A DNA stretch of 64,000 bases, taken from the NCBI RefSeq assembly GCF_000739815.1, contig NZ_BBJJ01000041.1, positions 1 to 64,000 of the forward strand, in the 5' to 3' direction. Made by a program: the position numbers and the translations under genes. The notes under the pieces are model-generated. The model was given only the letters and a program-made list of their open reading frames with translations, made no database searches and had not been told where the DNA came from. Origin of the DNA: Paraburkholderia mimosarum LMG 23256 = NBRC 106338 (GTDB lineage Bacteria; Pseudomonadota; Gammaproteobacteria; Burkholderiales; Burkholderiaceae). This document shows, piece after piece, positions 62,656 to 64,000 of the stretch. Each line of letters starts with the position of its first letter. Position 1 is the first letter of the stretch.

Positions 62656-63846
62656 TCAATTCTCAAAAGTACTGTTTCTGCCGATCAGGAACCACGTTTG
62701 GAGTTCGCCGATGCCTTTTGCCGCAATCGTGCCGCGTACCTCGAACACGAAAGGATCCCCCAGCCTCTCGCGAGTGGCCGCCGTCACCTGCACGCGCCCG
62801 GCCATGCCGTGCGACTCCATCCGGCTCGCCAGATTGACCGCGACGCCCCACAAGTCGTAGCTGAACTTGCGCTTGCCGATCACGCCGGCCACGACTTCGC
62901 CGCTGTTGATGCCGATTCGCAGCTGCAGGTTGGAGCGCCGCAGCGTGTTGAAGCGGGCCATCGCATCGATCATGTCGAGCGCCATGTGCGCCGCGCGCGC
63001 CGCATGGTCGTCCACCGGAGCAGGCAGTCCGGCGGCCGCCATGTACGCGTCTCCGATGGTCTTGATCTTTTCGAGGCCGCGAGCGTCGGCGATGGTGTCG
63101 AATTCCGTGAAAATATCGCCGAGGATCTCGACGAGTTGCTCGGGGCTCAGGCCAGCCGAAAAGCCGGTAAAGTTGACGATGTCCGCGAACAAGACCGACA
63201 CCTCCGGGAAGCGGTCCGCAATCACCTGCGGGAAGCTGCTGTCGGCAATGTCATGAAGGTGGGCCTTCAACCGCTCCGCAATCGGGTGGGGCAGCATGTT
63301 GCGTAACAGCCGCTCCGATACTTTCTGCTCGGCGACGACCTTCGCATACAGACCTTTGAGTTCGTCGCTCTGGCGGCGAATCAGCTCGCGGCTCGCCTCC
63401 ACTTCCCGCACCTTCTGCTCGAGCGCCTTGCCGTACTCGCGCGACTCGCGGTGCAGCAAGCGGACCTCCAGCATGTTATGGACACGCATCAGCACCTCCG
63501 CCAGATCGAACGGCTTGCTGATGAAATCCTTCGCGCCGGTTTGCAGCGCGCGCAATTTATGCATCGGCTGGGCGGTGATCGCGATGACCGGAAGATAGTT
63601 GTCCACTTCGAGCGACTTGAGACTCTCCATTACCTGAAAGCCGTCGAACCCGGGCATCTGGAGATCGAGCAGAATCAGGTCGTAGCGGTTGTGCCGATGA
63701 AGCTCGCCCACTGCAGCCCCATCCATAGTCGACGTGACGTGAGCATAGCCCGCCCGGCGCAGTATCTGCTCGAGCAGCAGGACATTCACTTCCAGGTCGT
63801 CGACGACCAGGATTTTCGCGTTAAGGATCGCCAGGGAATCGATCAT
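62656..63846 (-). CDS. response regulator with adenylate/guanylate cyclase domain
   Basis: A 396-residue protein. An N-terminal REC domain (about 10-128) has the phospho-acceptor Asp61 in LILLDLQMPG and acidic pair DD at 16-17. A coiled linker (about 135-190) follows, then a class III cyclase domain (about 205-385) with VLFADIVNFTGFS (metal Asp), KIKTIGDAYMA and RIGINSGEVVAGVIG. It would make a cyclic nucleotide when phosphorylated. It starts MIDSLAILN 28 bp after the preceding receiver gene. Confidence 0.88.
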   Translation of the reverse strand: MIDSLAILNAKILVVDDLEVNVLLLEQILRRAGYAHVTSTMDGAAVGELHRHNRYDLILLDLQMPGFDGFQVMESLKSLEVDNYLPVIAITAQPMHKLRALQTGAKDFISKPFDLAEVLMRVHNMLEVRLLHRESREYGKALEQKVREVEASRELIRRQSDELKGLYAKVVAEQKVSERLLRNMLPHPIAERLKAHLHDIADSSFPQVIADRFPEVSVLFADIVNFTGFSAGLSPEQLVEILGDIFTEFDTIADARGLEKIKTIGDAYMAAAGLPAPVDDHAARAAHMALDMIDAMARFNTLRRSNLQLRIGINSGEVVAGVIGKRKFSYDLWGVAVNLASRMESHGMAGRVQVTAATRERLGDPFVFEVRGTIAAKGIGELQTWFLIGRNSTFEN

Positions 63847-63874
63847 GGTTCGGTGCCAGATGACCTGAATGCCA

Positions 63875-64000
63875 CTAGCTCTTGCTTTCCACCAGTGCGA
63901 TGGCTTCGCCGAGCGCATCCATGAACTGGTCGATCCTGATCGGCTTCGTTAAATAGCGAAAGAAGCCCGCCTTCAGCCCCTTCTCCACGTCGCGCGGCAT
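63875..64000 (-). CDS. receiver-domain protein, C-terminal end (partial)
   Basis: The window cuts this gene. The visible 41 codons (GLKAGFFRYLTKPIRIDQFM to a TAG) are the last part of a REC domain with its conserved Lys (TKP). It is probably the C-terminal receiver of a hybrid histidine kinase that works with the cyclase encoded just downstream. Confidence 0.75.
   Translation of the reverse strand: MPRDVEKGLKAGFFRYLTKPIRIDQFMDALGEAIALVESKS

Overview
The window looks like a catabolic accessory region of a Burkholderiales bacterium (Paraburkholderia, Caballeronia or Burkholderia type). The evidence is high GC, split pntAA/pntAB/pntB genes, family-level resemblance of most proteins, and relics of IS5, IS21, IS200, group II intron and serine recombinase elements. 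No rRNA, tRNA or CRISPR array was seen. Function is assigned by reading motifs in the translations; no database search was run.

Layout. (1) 47-11641 is a stress and energy block: an HtrA-like protein that has lost all three catalytic residues, a P3A proton-pump ATPase with an FNR/ANR-like box upstream, a PhaC-like hydrolase with a Cys nucleophile, a truncated PPK2, a large atypical bifunctional penicillin-binding protein and an MscS channel. (2) 11688-22903 is a scrap yard of broken genes: hydrolase paralogue, PIN toxin with inverted 3' end, IS200-type tnpA, istB, serine recombinase, chemoreceptor, thiolase, RND pump, hydroxyacyl-CoA dehydrogenase, IS5, mhpC and mhpA remnants. Intact acyl-CoA ligase, SDR, acyl-CoA dehydrogenase and GFA-family genes lie between them. 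(3) 22959-29827 is a phenolic meta-cleavage operon, mhpB-hpaB-hpaC-mhpD(frameshifted)-MFS, with a divergent LysR gene. (4) 29984-32160 holds one SDR plus pyruvate carboxylase and thiolase relics.

(5) 32338-61004 is the core: about 28 kb of co-directional minus-strand genes. Reading downstream: TetR and AraC regulators; a three-component biphenyl/toluene-type ring dioxygenase (alpha, beta, ferredoxin, reductase); dihydrodiol dehydrogenase; type I extradiol dioxygenase; C-C hydrolase; an AlkK-like medium-chain acyl-CoA ligase; the hydratase/acetaldehyde dehydrogenase/aldolase set; an OmpW porin; a beta-oxidation set (crotonase, APH-type kinase, ACAD11-like dehydrogenase, FadJ-type protein, thiolase, SDR, quinone oxidoreductase); a chemoreceptor; transhydrogenase; and ETF. 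The simplest reading is complete catabolism of an alkyl- or acyl-chain-bearing arene. The ring half would go to pyruvate and acetyl-CoA and the released side-chain acid to beta-oxidation, with electrons collected by ETF and NADPH balanced by Pnt. The kinase/dehydrogenase pair suggests that the side-chain acid can be 4-hydroxylated.

The control region and 5' end of the ring dioxygenase occur three times (14164-14529, 21420-22254, 58651-59513). Only the last is attached to an intact operon, so this catabolic unit has been copied and broken within the window. (6) 61444-64000 holds a small hypothetical gene, a group II intron reverse transcriptase relic, a REC-adenylate cyclase and the end of another receiver-domain gene.
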